A stretch of 64,000 nt of DNA from Onchocerca lupi (GCA_028564675.1 JAOVVO010000259.1:37368-101367), one strand, 5' to 3'. Positions 1 to 12,720 are shown, counted from the stretch's first letter. The notes: a model not told the origin generated them from the sequence alone. A program made the numbers and translations.

Positions 1-1725
1 GAGGTGGTGGATAAACCGAAAGAAATTCAACTTCAAGAATTAATAAATCATTGAGAGAAACCCGACATACTGATCAGAGCTGACTATTTCTTTAAGTTTA
101 TCAAATTGCAAAACCCACAGGAATTGAGTTCAGGTCACATATTGATACAATCATTGATTGGTCTCATGATTGTCGGAAGAGGAAATACAATTGAACTTTG
201 TCAAAATAATATTCATAAAATTTGGTATGTATCGCCAGGGCTAATATTAATTCAGAACTAGAAAGTTTTCGAGGATTAGAATCAGTAGGACTTCAAGAGT
301 CTCTAAATGATAATGATGATGAAGAAACTCTAAAACGCTTTCAAAGGACACTCAAGAAAAGGGATATCTGCTGGCCATGGAGAGATTCTAAACGAAATTT
401 AATCAACAACTATGGTTTATGCCTAGTACGTTTAAGAAACTTAATCAAAAGATTGCAACTCAAATCGCTTCTCCAGGTATATCAAAACACAATCATGGAA
501 CAATTACAAACAGGTATGGTTGAAGAAGTTCCTCATAACGACGAAGTAGGTGTCATACATTATCTTCCACATCAGGAAGTGGAACCCTAATAAAAATACT
601 ACAAAGCTAGGAATAGTGTATGGTGCCTAGTCACATCAAAAAGATTATAAAAATCTCAACGAATTCTCCATAGAGGTCCGGTAATGTTACCTGATCTAGT
701 CAGCATATTATTACGGTTTCGAATGATGAAATTAGTCATAATTGCTGACATAGAAAAGGCTTTCTTACAAATAGGATTACATTCTGAGGAAGGAAATTGT
801 ACAAAATTTCTATGGGTCAAGAACCTAGGTGAGGAAGTATCAGAGAAGAGCACCAAATTAAACGAGTACCGTTTGGAGTGATATCTTCACCTTTCCTATT
901 AGCAGCAACCCTTAAACACCATTTAGATAATACAGCGTTTGATTTGGCCTCAGAAATAAAATGAGAACTTATGTGCTGATAACATCATTTTGACTGAAGC
1001 GATATATATATCACAAAACCAAAGAAATTTTTAGAGAAGCGTCAATGAACATCAGAGAGTTTTATCCAATGATAAGGAATTTAACAAACGAATATCTGAG
1101 AACGATTTAAAGAAGACGAAAAAAGAAACTTCTTCGGACTTAAATGGAGTGACGACATGGATACCATGCAATTAATATTGAAACTATGGTCACAAAAAAT
1201 TAACAAAAAGAACGATTCTACAGTTCATCGCCTCACATTATGACCTGCTGGGATACTTGATTTCGATCATGGCAAGGTTTAAACTATTTACGGAAAGAAA
1301 AGTATGCATGGGATCAATCCATAAACGACACCGACAAGGAGCAATGGAAAACCCTTATATCAGAATGGCCTAAAGAGATGGAAGAGATACCGAGATTCAT
1401 AACAAAAAACATCGAGTTAGTGGAACTTCATATATTTACAGATGCGTCTAAAGTTGCCTATTCTGCTGCCGTATATATTCGATATATTAATGAAGAAAGT
1501 AAGATTATTGAATCTTATTTGTTATATGATAAATCTCAAATAGCACCCATCAAAGATATATCAATTCCAAAACTCGAACTGCTATCAATATTGATAGAAG
1601 TTAGAGCAAGTTAAGTGTTAAGCAATTACGGTACTATAAAAAAGATGCTATTGTGTGGTCAGAAGCAAAATTTGCCCGTTTTTGGGTAAAAAATGAATCG
1701 AAAATTCGACCAAGTTACTCAAAGC
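1..1725 (+). pseudogene. BEL/Pao LTR-retrotransposon pol remnant (protease, RT, RNase H), broken
   Basis: Relic of a BEL/Pao polyprotein, cut by the left window edge. In order it shows: the end of the aspartic-protease-like region (PDILIRADYFF at 61-95 and a GLMIVGRG stretch near 163); the linker before RT (222-590); RT blocks (DIEKAFLQIGLH at 747-782, then RVPFGVISSPFLLAAT at about 865-915 in another frame); the RT catalytic box as CADNIILTEA near 970-1000; and the RNase H start (ELHIFTDASK at 1417-1446, later VWSEAKFARFWVKN near 1650-1690). Frame changes and stops separate the blocks (for example a stop at 51-53 and the end of the open frame at 590), so no protein can be made. No integrase or 3' LTR was recognised downstream. 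The family call rests on the order and wording of the motifs; it could belong to the same family as the element at 32.4-34.0 kb, but I could not show this. Confidence 0.85.
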
Positions 1726-2925
1726 ATTATTTATGTTTACAATACAATTTCCAGTGATCTGCAATATTCCGAAGTTGCTTTTTCCAAACTTCTAAAAAAA
1801 CTAAAGTTCTTACTCTAAACAGATTTACCGGTTTTTTAAGAACTTCTTTCACGAACAAAATCTGCAAAATAGATCAAACTGAATATACACTGGATTATCA
1901 AAAATTTCGTGAATAAGTCTAAAATTTAAGTTTATTCGAATTGTAGGGGAAAGATAACTTTTTGTTTATGTAGTTACCTAGGATTTTTGAGTTGTTGGAT
2001 TGAAGAACCCTTTGGTGCTGTGACTTGACTATTCCAACTATAGCTTTTATTAAGTTACACGATATTAGAAAACAATACCGCAACTACAAACAATAATTAA
2101 TGAGAAAAAAAAATGAAGTAATATGAGTGCAATATAAGTAATACCGATAGTGGTTCTTTGACGAATAGTTGATTATGCTCCGTTGAGTTGCTTGATACTG
2201 GCCAGGAACGCTTGCCACTGATATAAGAGAGTCTGCCGTAATAAAGAGATAGAATAGCAATGAAAATAAAATAAGAGCTTTACTGAGGTTGTTGCAGCTG
2301 TTGCTGGTGGTTTTTTCTTACTGATGATAGGAGATTCTTGAGACTGCTGCCGCCGTTGCTGGTAAAATTTTCTTGCACTGATCCTGCTGTCCAGAAGGTT
2401 TCGCTTTTATATGGTCATCCAATAGGGGCGGTAGTTACACATTAATCATACAAAAGGGATTGAATTGGATAAGACTAAAGAATAGGAGATAGTTAATGCT
2501 TAAAACATTTTAAGTAAAGAGAAGGGAGTTGGTCCCTACATTAATACAATTGACTTGATTGCAGCCATTGGCAACTCTTTAGACAAAGGGCATGACATTA
2601 ACCCTTACAAATTTACAGACGTTAGCATATTTTACAACTCTTAAACAAAGCACATGAACATTATTAGATGATTAGATGAGGAGAACAAAGAGCTTTGTGC
2701 GCAATAAAATTACAAATTTCTTGTTATGAACAATATTTAAATTCTGTCGGCACTTCGGTTTACCGACACGAATAGGTAATCCCACATCATCCCTCGTCGC
2801 TTAATGTATATTTATTGCGTACACGACATATTTCCTATTCAATCGGCAAGACCAGAATGCCGCAAATATGATAATATGATAAAAGTCAATTTTCCGATGC
2901 AAAATACAATCACCTGTTATTTATA
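1726..2925. other. Non-coding spacer between the retroelement relic and the duplication
   Basis: No ORF with splice sites or recognisable similarity was seen. A stretch near 2285-2400 is richer in GCTGCTG-like triplets than its surroundings. Near 2747-2768 there is a short GTCGG/CCGAC inverted repeat. Neither could be assigned. Confidence 0.4.
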
Positions 2926-4223
2926 TTTAAATAAATACCAAATAATTTTAATTCGGAAAACTTGTACAATATGTAATTGATTTTTTCTTATTTTCTGAGC
3001 TTTGTATGAACAATCGACAATGGCGAATAAATTCAGAAATTCATTAATTTCAAAGAAAAAAGTGCTAGTTAATTAAACAATTTTTCCTTTTCTGTCATCA
3101 TCACTTAAATGCCAATAAATTTAAAAGGGCATATTTGTAAGATGACCACAAACAATCAAATCTTTAATTCCGGCCAATTCTGCTCAAATCGTTTTGACAT
3201 ACGAAACTTCTAGCAGAATTCAAAAGTACGAGCTTTGATTTTTCTTGTCGAAGATTTTTTTATTTCAGTTGAAAGCACTAATTTTTCTGCTAAATATGTC
3301 ATGCATTCCATCTTCTTTTTTTTTCTTATAAATTGTTAATTGCATGTTTTATCGTGTATTTCAAAATGCCGATTCAGAAAACAAATAAAATTCTTCGGAG
3401 ATATAATATTTAAGTGCCTTCCCCTTTGTCCTAATATTTCAAAAACAATGAGAAGAATGACGTCAATGTTTTAGTACTTTTCCATGATGCTAACTACGTT
3501 ATGATTCATTCCATCTTAAATCTTCAATGTAAGTTGAAGAGCAAGTAAGCAAAAAAAACAAAACAAAAAAAAGTGGATATAGAACAAAGTAATTTAAATG
3601 AAACGGTGGTTTAAAATATAATCATGAAATGAATTTTCGACTTTTAAAATTTATACCAAAAAATTCTCATTTAGATATTATTGCCAAGTATCAAGACATT
3701 ATAATCATTGAGTCTGTCAACTTCCAAAAAAAAAAAGAAATTTAAAATAAATAAACACTGTTAAGATTAAATTCGCATTATTTACTTGAAAAATTTCTAA
3801 AGAATTTTCAGTTTTGAAACAAAATGCAAAATTAGCTATTTGCTATAATGAAAGCTATGTTAATATTAGAAAAAATATCTTATTTTGGTTAAGGATGATC
3901 AATCCAGCAATAAGTATTCAAAACAAGACGCTAATTCAAAATTTTGTGACGATGAGAAGCCGATTATGAGTTGTTGGTGCTACTGACACCACCCAGATTG
4001 TCTTCCAAAACATTTTGAGATTGAAAATTAGAAAAAGTAATCTGAAAATTATATGATATCATACTGCGGAAAATGCATACAATAAGCAAAATTAATTTTA
4101 TATGTTCAAATTAAAGGATTTTGGGAAACCTTGATAGACTTGAAACCCCATAAAAGTGGAAATAGATGCGGGCAGAGCTAATATAGAATCGTAAGAATAA
4201 TCAGCAAGCAATAAGGATTCTTA

Positions 4224-6238
4224 TCAAATTAATCTATTGATTTCAGTCAAAAAATCATGATACCCATCCAATGATTGCATCATGATCCATGTAATTGTGC
4301 TTGCTGCAAATACGAGCCATTTATCCGTAATTAGGTATTGATGACCGGCCAATATAGCAAAACATATGAAGAAGACAAAGCCGAGAATACAAGACTATAA
4401 GAGTAATTATTTTATTATTGCACTGTGTAATACTGTAATGTGTGATCATGAGTTTATAATTTTAAATCATGTTATCTATTTCATCATACTTAAGAAATTA
4501 ATTTCCGCAATTCAAAGAAAAAAAGTAGTGCCAAGAGAGAAAAAGATCATCTCGATAAATTAAGTGATTTCAATAATCATTTCAGTTCGTCTAAAGGTCT
4601 TTTTTAAGGATATCTTATTCTCAGTAATGTTTGAATTTCTATCTATTACCTGTTTGAAGAACAATATCTCTCTTTCATTTCGGTCACCAGATGATACTGC
4701 TGATTTGCCTTGCATGATCTGAAATACAGGAAAAAGTCATTACAGTTTGGCTTGCATTCCAATTTTGTTGGTCCAGGAGAGAGGAATGAATAAATATGAA
4801 GAGAGTGGAAATCAGTTGCAGTAAATCGCTTGTTTGTCAATAAATAAACTTACTCTTCGATGTGCTAATATTTTGGTCAAAGTGACGGCATCGAGAGATG
4901 TCATTGCTATTATCGTAATTAATGCTAATCCAGAATCACCGTAATTACAAACAGTGCCATAAAAAGAATCTTGATAGTAAAAATCATATGTATTCCCATC
5001 AAATAGAAGCGAACAATCTTCTGTAAACAATTCTTTTATAACGGCCGTCATAAAATAAAAGAAATCAACATTCAATATAAACAACAGAAAACTACAGTAA
5101 TTTATGCGAGTAATTTATAGCATTTATTATATCTTGATAAGAGATTCAAAGAATTCTGAAATGAGATTGTTTAAGTTTTGATTAAAATTGAGATAAGCTG
5201 CAATACACCAGAGCTATTTTAATAAGAAAGAACTTTGATCAATTCTGAAGAGTTCATTCAAGTTTTGCTGTCCGCAGCAATGCTCGTAAATTATTGGTTA
5301 AAAATTCTCCTAAACAGATGTTGCAAAAATTATAATCTATGCAGCATTACCAAATCATCCAATGCTTAATAATGGAAAGAATCTTTACTATTGTAATGTG
5401 CTTACTATATAAGTGTATCATGCAAACGGTCATTCCAAGTGTCCATGAGAAAATTCCAATGACTAGGGCCTTTTCTTCTGACCATAATTTTTTATATTTT
5501 ATCGGATATACGACAGCACACAATCGATTAAGGGCGACAAAGAAATGAACAAAAAGTGCTGAAAACCATCCTCCATTCACAAAAACGCCTACAAGTCGTG
5601 CCAAAAACAATTCTGGTGATGATAACAATGGAGATTTTCTGAAAATTTTTCGAAAAAATCAGATTATACATCATGGATGAAAGGAAAAACATCCAAGGAA
5701 CAAGTGCAACTTTCGATCACTGTTCATTAAAAACAAAGGAAACTTACACAGTTAAGACAATGGTAGACCATGTGAAGAGGACAAATATAGCTTGCATGTT
5801 GCATATTAAGAAACTGCTACATAAAATTCCAAAAGCATTGCGGAAGCGTGACATAGTTCGTGTCATATATAACGCTAAACCGTTGTTGATCAGTCCAAAG
5901 ATCGACGTCTATAATGCATTCAGCGTGAAAGTGCCTGAGTTTATTGCTCTTGTTACAGTAAGAATTTTTACGGAATTAAATATCAAAAGACTGTAATCCA
6001 GGGATCGGATTTTTACTTTTATAAGCCTTAAATAAGTGTTCTACAACTTATCAATACTTTCAATCTTCCCTAAAAATACCGATTCATTTTGTTGATGATA
6101 AAAAGGAAGAGATTATGTCTTTGTCTATCCTTAATCAACATTTATACCGAAGTTACAAATTAATTTATTCGATGGAATACTAACCGTGGAAATGCAGGCC
6201 AGTGCAATATTGTCTTCATAATCAGTATTTTCATCCAT
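4224..6238 (-). CDS. Srx-like nematode serpentine (7TM) receptor, copy A
   Basis: Six exons on the minus strand: 6238-6185, 5908-5748, 5638-5406, 5020-4854, 4718-4650, 4394-4224. All phases close, giving 855 nt (284 residues), near the usual ~300 for Srx receptors. Exons 1-2 give TM1 and the loop/TM2 region (RFRNAFGILCSS, then a CN pair). Exon 3 gives TM3 with its intracellular end ALNRLCAVVYP, the DRY-equivalent of this family, then TM4. Exon 4 gives the second extracellular loop and TM5. Exon 5 gives the basic/polar third loop ending EILFFKQ. Exon 6 gives TM6-TM7 with QSLDG. The family is nematode-specific and chemosensory by analogy; the ligand cannot be inferred. TAG codons before exons 2 and 6 are splice acceptors, not stops. 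Relative to copy B a 2-bp difference near 4262 shifts the frame after SLDGY and gives a different, longer tail. The 7TM call is firm; Srx rather than a sister family is likely. Confidence 0.88.
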
Positions 6239-8137
6239 TATGATGCACTTCAGGAAATTGATCAGAAATGCAATTAGTTTTAATAATTAAGTTCAATTTG
6301 ACAGGCGTCCGCTATTGAATAAGGTAGAACCAATATAAATAATCTTAGCAAGGGATAAGAAACATAAATGCAAAAATTCATTATTATTAGCTTTCATTCT
6401 TTCATTTTATTAGCTTTCATCATTTTTTCGTGCGTTTAATTTGAAATTTTAAGGAAAACTCAAAAATTCTTGCTCTTACATAAAAAGATATAAAAAATAG
6501 CAGGAATATTGCTATATATTTACAAGATTACGATATGAAAATAATATTATGCGAATTTCTTCATTCCTTAAAAGTGAAGCTAAAGAAAAGAGAAATCTTC
6601 TTCAGAATATGATCGGACACACTTGGGCTACAATGTATTTTTTTATATTCTATATGTATATATACTTCCATTATTGCGCTTTGCTACATTTTCTATCTTT
6701 TCAGATTCTTTGATTCAAGTATTTTGCTAAAAATAGATCTTCTAAATCCTTCAAGTATAGATTCGACATTTTAAACGCGCAAAAATTTAAGTAACTATTA
6801 TATCATTGTCTCTTAATTTCTCTGAGAAATGCGGAAAATTAATTGGAAAAAACGTTTACCGTTGTAATAATAAAAGTGAGGTTTAATCTTCTCCAAAAGC
6901 TGCGCTGGCAGTTATCTTGCGAAAATTAAAACAAATCTTGATATAGCAAAACCCTTTTCTTTGCTTTCGAGAACTTCATCGTGTCAGCTCATACTAATAT
7001 TATTCAATTACAATTCCATAGCAATTTAGTTATTTTGATTGAAGTATGATTACATCAATAGCAATTCTCTTTTATATTAATTATATTCCAGTGTCATAAA
7101 CACTTTAATAGGCTCAAATTATATTTGTTGAGAAAATATTTCATTCAAATGAAGCAAGAGTCATATTATACGCAAAAGCTGAGATACAAAATCATTTTCT
7201 TCATTAGCTAATATTGTAAAAATGCCGATACATCATTTCGAAAACAATTAAAGATTTTAATATTATTACAATAGAAATAACACCTTAAAAATGCAAAATA
7301 GTGATTGATAAGCAAAGAAAACAATAAAGATCACTGAGTTTATTGAAATTACCACATAATCTAATATTATCATATGAATTAATGATTAATATGATCATAT
7401 TATGAGTGTTCTATTTTATATTTAATCGAATCAGTTTTTCAAATAGTTACATAAATATTATCCGATTGTCAGTGCAGAAATGCAACAAAAAGAGATAAAG
7501 ATTTTGACCTACTGAACTATCTTTTTGTCTTTCATTTCTCATTATTAATTTCAAAACCATTCTTGTTCTTATCATACATATTGTTATGTCATTGTATGAT
7601 ACTTTTTTTGTAAATATTTTGAATGATCAATGTTACAGTACCAATTCAAATTTTTTCACACAATTTCTGCTAATTTTTTTCCATTTTTGTTTATTAAAAT
7701 ACATCATTAAAACTTTATCATCATTTTACCTACAAAAAATTAAAAGTTTTTTATATTATCCCTAAACTAATAAAGGCACCCAAAACTCACTGAATGAGAA
7801 GGAAATAACTTTGACGATATAACCTAGAATTCATACTCAACTCTTTCAGTATAAATATCGAAAATCAAGCTCTTATTTTAATAAGTTTATGATGAAAATA
7901 TAGAATGCAAAAAAAGCTTGTTAGTAAATTTTATATTTTCAAATAATAATATTTAATTGTCAAGCATGAAATTTTTCAGTTTAAGAACGAAATGATTCCA
8001 CATAGATTTTTTTTTCGCATAATATATGCATTAAAGTAAATTATTTATATTTTAATTATTGTAATAAGTTATTGGCAGTGATTGAAATTATTTCCCATTT
8101 TAAACATTTTTATGAAAATTCTATTAATATATTTTAG

Positions 8138-8237
8138 TGTCATTTTATGGCATGAACCTACCATAGCATTTATGCTACATGTTATTATCGCTTATTTGAT
8201 TTACATATTACCTAAAAATTTGGAATTAGCATTTCAG
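8138..8237 (+). other. Possible orphan membrane-segment exon (copy A only)
   Basis: A 100-nt open stretch is bounded by a good acceptor (ATATTTTAG) and donor (CAG/GTTAGA). It encodes a hydrophobic peptide containing WHEPTIAFMLH followed by a membrane-like run. It lies in the ~2.4 kb absent from copy B. No partner exon was found on either side and no family was recognised. It could be a relic of a lost gene or chance. Confidence 0.2.
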
Positions 8238-10597
8238 GTTAGACTTTTTTTCACAATTAAAAAGATGAAAAGTTATCCAATTTTTTAATTTTCGAAAATT
8301 TAATCAAAATTTTGTTTAGATTTGATTAATAACTCATTCCGGATTTCAAATTGCTTTTATGCTTCCAAGTTACAAAAATTTTTATTGTTTAGAATTTTTG
8401 TTAATAAAGAACAAATCAATTAAAATGTTTCACTTTTTTTTGCATTAACAAATTAATAATGTTTGATTTCGTTTATTATAAATTCTTCTGCTTTTTTTTA
8501 ATGCTGTAGTTTAGTTATATTAACAAAACGATTGAGGAAAATGAGGCCATTCAAAGTTAAAGGATTTTCATTCGATCCTCAAAAATTAGTTTCATTTTTT
8601 TATGCATACTTTTTTTACGAATTCCACTTATTTTTGCTTATTTAATTAATTCACTTAATTCGCCACTAAAAGTATTGTGTCATGAGCGCAAAAATGAATT
8701 AATTGCATCAATAGTTACGAAAAAAATTTAAAAAACGTCTTCATTTGTCAACTGTTCGCAATATCGATTGCGGAATGGGAACGAAATAACGATTGAGCAA
8801 ATCCGAAGATCGTAAAGAATAGCGATATTGTAGAAAATGAACGTATTTGCTCTTCAATTATATGTCATCCGAAGATTAATATTTTTTGTGTTTCTTATTA
8901 TTTATATCATTTCTATGTCAATTTGTTTGTTCTAATAAACTGCTTCACATCATAGCTCACATGATTATCATAACTTGAGATAAATGTCAATAATGAATAT
9001 TTCACGATTCGAATTAATAAAAATTCTTTCTATCCATTTTAATCCATTTCAATTCTAGTTCAAATTCTTCTCATTCAATTTCATTCGTCAGCTCTCGATT
9101 GAATCCAGTTAAATCTATTTCAGATTAATTTGCACCGATTCAATTAGTTTATTTTTCATTTTTCTATGTATTTTATCTTTAATTTGATTTAAAAATTTGC
9201 AATACTTTGATTAAATAAGCTATGGTTATATTTAAACTTGCTTTCATTAATAATAAATAAAATTATTCGGAGTGCCTGGACAATAAGGGATTAAATGTTA
9301 TTTGATAAAATTCAAAACAATACATTTATCATAGCTTTATTATAAGTGATAAAATTTTTGCGATGTTTTTGTAAGTTGAAAAAAAAAAGTAATACAGAAA
9401 ATGTCATCGGTGTGATAAACATGCTCTTATAATTATGCGAGAAAATTCCACTGATCGTATCAACTTTAGAAGTGATAACGAAAACTGAAAATGGATTCAG
9501 AAATAACAATCCTGAACAACTATTTATTTAAGTAATTATACTTGATAGGAAACCTAGATTGACATTATAAATTTTAATTTCAATTTCTTTCCTTTTTTTA
9601 CCGCTATGTATTGTAATTTCGACAAATTATATCAACAAATATAAATTAGTTAAAAATTAGCAGCCGTATACTTGAAAATGAATCATTGATTGCTTGTACT
9701 TTTTTTTTTCTGTTTTAAGCAGTTTTACCAAAACTTAAAAAAATGGTTTTTCTTTCTAACTATTTGTGTAATACTTGGATTGCTCTAAACATTGAATTTT
9801 ATTGAATTTGTTTGCAATGAACATTTCTTGGAACAAACGAATACTAAAATTTTTCCTTTTTATTTTGATGGATATAAATTGAAAGGCAGTTTTTGGGCAT
9901 TTAAAAAGTGATTTCAAAAGAAATTCAAATTAAAGTATTCGAATTTAAAATAATGCATGCATAAAAGTTGATAAAAACTCGAAATGACTTGCTTTTTATT
10001 ATTTATTAATTTATATCAAATAATTAGATTACTATTTAGAAATAACCCTAAAAAAGTAAAAAAAAAAAAACAAAAAAATGAATAAGTCTAATGATTTCTT
10101 TATCATAAATTTTGTTGATTCCATAAAAAGAAAGACATGAAATTCAACTGATTAGTTGGATAAATGAATCATTTAATGATTACAAAAATATTTGTGAACT
10201 TAAAAATTTTTTTTGGTCCACAAAGCTTATGGAGGAAATTTATGATTAAATAATTTGAATCATTATGAGACGTTAAATATTTATCATTTCTACTTTGCTT
10301 CTTTCTCTAAAAATTATGCATATTTTTGGAATAGCATAGTTCTTTGAAAATATTAAAAGTATATTATTTAAAAAAATTCATTTTCATCAATGCCATGCTA
10401 TAAACAAATTATCAAAACAGACTTTTAAAAAAGAATGTAAATGGAATGGGAGAGCTGAAAAAACTTTTTCATTTTCATGAAAAAAAAATGTCATAAAAAT
10501 GACTGAATTAACAAAAAAAATTTCATACAAAAATCAATAAAAAAAATGTTTATTCAGCTAACTCATTCCATGAGTAACATACAAAATAAATTTATCG

Positions 10598-11121
10598 GTG
10601 GAAAAAACGTTTCAAAGCATTTCTTTTGTTTATGATTATTGTTTATTATTATTATTATTTTTATTAAAATTACAATCAATTTGGTTAATTATATGGATCA
10701 TCACAACATATTTTGTATTTCTACTCAGTTTCCCAGAAAATAGGCAGAGAAATGAAAGTTGGTTGAATAAATCGGATAGATAAATAATCAAAAAAAAAAA
10801 AAAAAAATAAGCGAAAATGATTGATTCGAGGTCTTTCAAATTTATTACCAAATTTATCATTGAAAAAAATTTCTTTAATTATGAATAATACATAATCATC
10901 AAATAAGAGTTATTTATTTCAGAACGATGGTGTGTGTAAAATGTTGTGGTATCTATAAAATTTTCATAATATGTCGATTCAAAATGAAGAAATTTTTTTT
11001 TTATTCAGTTTATTTAAGAATTAATGTTAATGTTTTCAATATTCTATCAAAAAAAAAAAATCTCGTCGATTTTTATTTTTTTAATCTGATTAATTTCCAT
11101 TTGAACGATTGTAAATTATGA
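10598..11121 (+). pseudogene. Possible decayed bestrophin-like TM1 exon(s), copy A
   Basis: Two short open stretches also occur, in frame, in copy B (23,545-24,056). The first ends FPENRQ after a hydrophobic run with QSIW, loosely like the end of intact bestrophin exon 1 (GSVWKL ... LPENARQ). The second follows a TTTCAG acceptor and has CCGIYKIF, loosely like the family's GSIYKL. Most differences between the copies change the amino acid, so they look unconstrained. This may be an ancient relic or a coincidence of AT-rich sequence. Confidence 0.25.
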
Positions 11122-11462
11122 TTTTTTTTTAATTCAGTACTTTCCGTGACAGCCGCAAATAATAATATTTCAAATTTAATAAATCTAATTTTTTTTTATT
11201 TTAAAAGCAAAAACCACTATAATATTTTGAAATTTGCTATGCATAATATGGTCTTCAAAAAGGCCAATTGTGAAATTCGACTCAAATGTTGATTTTCTAA
11301 TTTATATTATGTAATTTTGCAACTACAAAAATTTAGCAAATGCAAAATTTTATTATCGTGAAATCAGAAACTCTTATGGAAATCTCAATAATATCAGGAG
11401 TGAACAATGATTAAAGATTATTCATTGATCAGTTTGATTGAATATTTATGAATTTTTTTGCA

Positions 11463-11625
11463 TTATCAAATTCGAAACCATGGACGCTTTTTCTAATTTT
11501 ATTACAATGGCGTGGAAGTTGTTTGGAAACTTGTGCTAATCGAATTTGCCATATTTTTACTCAAGTTTTTATCAATTAATGTAATTCTCAATAATTTAAT
11601 TCCAGAAAATGCACGACAATAAAAC
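11463..11625 (+). pseudogene. Dead bestrophin exon 1, copy A of the duplication
   Basis: Near-identical to intact bestrophin exon 1 at 24,430-24,596. It has three lesions: the acceptor plus ATG and first codons are missing (about 50 bp shorter upstream); there is an extra T in the run GGAAGTTGTTTGG near 11,520, which shifts the frame; and the donor GACAGTAAG has become GACAATAAA. No exon 2 follows, because the duplicated segment ends about 150 bp later in what was intron 1. It is a 5' gene fragment created by the duplication and then decayed. Confidence 0.88.
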
Positions 11626-11785
11626 TTTTTTTACAATCTCTTCAATAGTTGTCTTTTTTATTGTCGTTTAGTTATTCCCCTAACTTTATTTAAAATCATA
11701 ATTAGAATATTTTGAGGATACAATTTGACAAGATTAAAATATTGATTGATTTATCGAGATTTTTATGTAATATTAATAACTAGGC

Positions 11786-12720
11786 AAGCATATGCCATGC
11801 ATATGGCGTCAACTTCCTACATATGAAGATGACAAAATCCTTAGTCATCTATTTTAGTCATATTAACGTCATTTACAACTGCATCTCTCAAATGAATGCA
11901 TCCCTTAAATCTTATTCAAACGGATGAATATCTGATTCAAAGGATGAATATCAAACGTTCTATTTCGATTTTTGCATACATATCTACGATATATTAGCGA
12001 AAAACTGACAACATTTCAAAATATGATTGCCTTCATTCTCTCGAATCATTAATCAGTATGAATAATAGTTCATTGCGTTGCATTTCTTATTTGTTTCTTC
12101 GCCACTGATTGTATTTATTATCTTAATGTTGAAATGATATCCATCGTCACATATCAAAAATGAATGGATATTGCAGAGCATCGTAACATCGATGATTTTC
12201 TGCAATTCTTTCGGTTGGAATTGATCTCTGACCAGAAAAATTGCCACTTCGTCTATAGTTGGAACATTGAATCTTCGCACGTGTTCTCTACTAGGCATTT
12301 TGCCAGCATGAATAAAAATCGTGTATATCAGATGACATCATGTCAATTGCTGTTTTGAACAAACAACTAAATTCTTTTTTTTCCTTCTTTTTTTTTTTTT
12401 GTGAAGAAGCTGTTGCAGTTGGAAACGACGTATCTTTTTATTTCAGTATGAATTCCGCAGCGTGCATTCAATTCATCATTGCTATTACCGATGAAATACA
12501 TTTGTAGGAATTTATGTAATCATCTGATAACGGAATCAGGAAGCCGGCTGTATGATAATTTTGCCCTTTTCACTTTGAAACTGGGCATGGATTGTGTCAT
12601 TGCGATTTCTGCGCGGACTACGTCAATTGAAAGCATGTTCTCGGTTCTTAGCACAACAAGTTATCAAAGAAATTGTCTTGTGGCAAAGCTAAAAATCAAA
12701 CTTGGGTAATTAAATCTTTC
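11786..12720 (-). mobile_element. Helitron fragment between the two duplication copies
   Basis: The minus-strand stretch 12,298-12,053 encodes FNVPTIDEVAIFL ... DDGYHFNIKIIN ... AMNYYSY, the N-terminal region that precedes the Rep domain in animal Helitron Rep-helicase proteins. The following 12,050-11,870 matches the next segment with frame breaks. The DNA is also similar to 18.5-19.0 kb in the larger Helitron, so both come from one family. It is non-functional. No TC or CTRR terminus was recognised here. Confidence 0.8.

Larger units (their letters stand above)
6239..11460. other. Long AT-rich non-coding part of duplication copy A
   Basis: No convincing gene was found. The stretch holds a possible orphan exon (8138-8237) and a possible bestrophin-like exon relic (10,598-11,120), both listed separately. 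Otherwise I see only short chance ORFs and A/T homopolymers. Confidence 0.5.
2930..11775. repeat. Segmental duplication, copy A
   Basis: This stretch aligns by eye, in the same orientation, with about 13,490-24,765. Similarity begins near 2930/13,490 and is strongest across the receptor gene (4.2-6.25 kb against 14.84-16.83 kb). It resumes at 9.78-11.77 kb against 20.94-21.09 and 22.9-24.76 kb. Copy A keeps about 2.4 kb (7.36-9.78 kb) absent from copy B. The right end falls where copy B is in intron 1 of the bestrophin gene, and directly abuts a Helitron fragment. Boundaries are accurate to some tens of bases only. Confidence 0.9.

Noticed and set aside
4366..4563. Plus-strand ORF of 65 codons, repeated almost identically at 14,962-15,159
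   Set aside because: It is antisense to exon 6 and the preceding intron of the Srx receptor; its conservation is explained by the duplication and the minus-strand gene.
5673..5996. Plus-strand ORF of 107 codons, also at 16,272-16,625
   Set aside because: Antisense shadow of receptor exon 2; the minus strand has the conserved TM1-TM2 coding with proper splice sites.
9312..9509. Minus-strand 65-codon ORF in copy A
   Set aside because: No family resemblance, no conserved counterpart and no phase-compatible neighbours.
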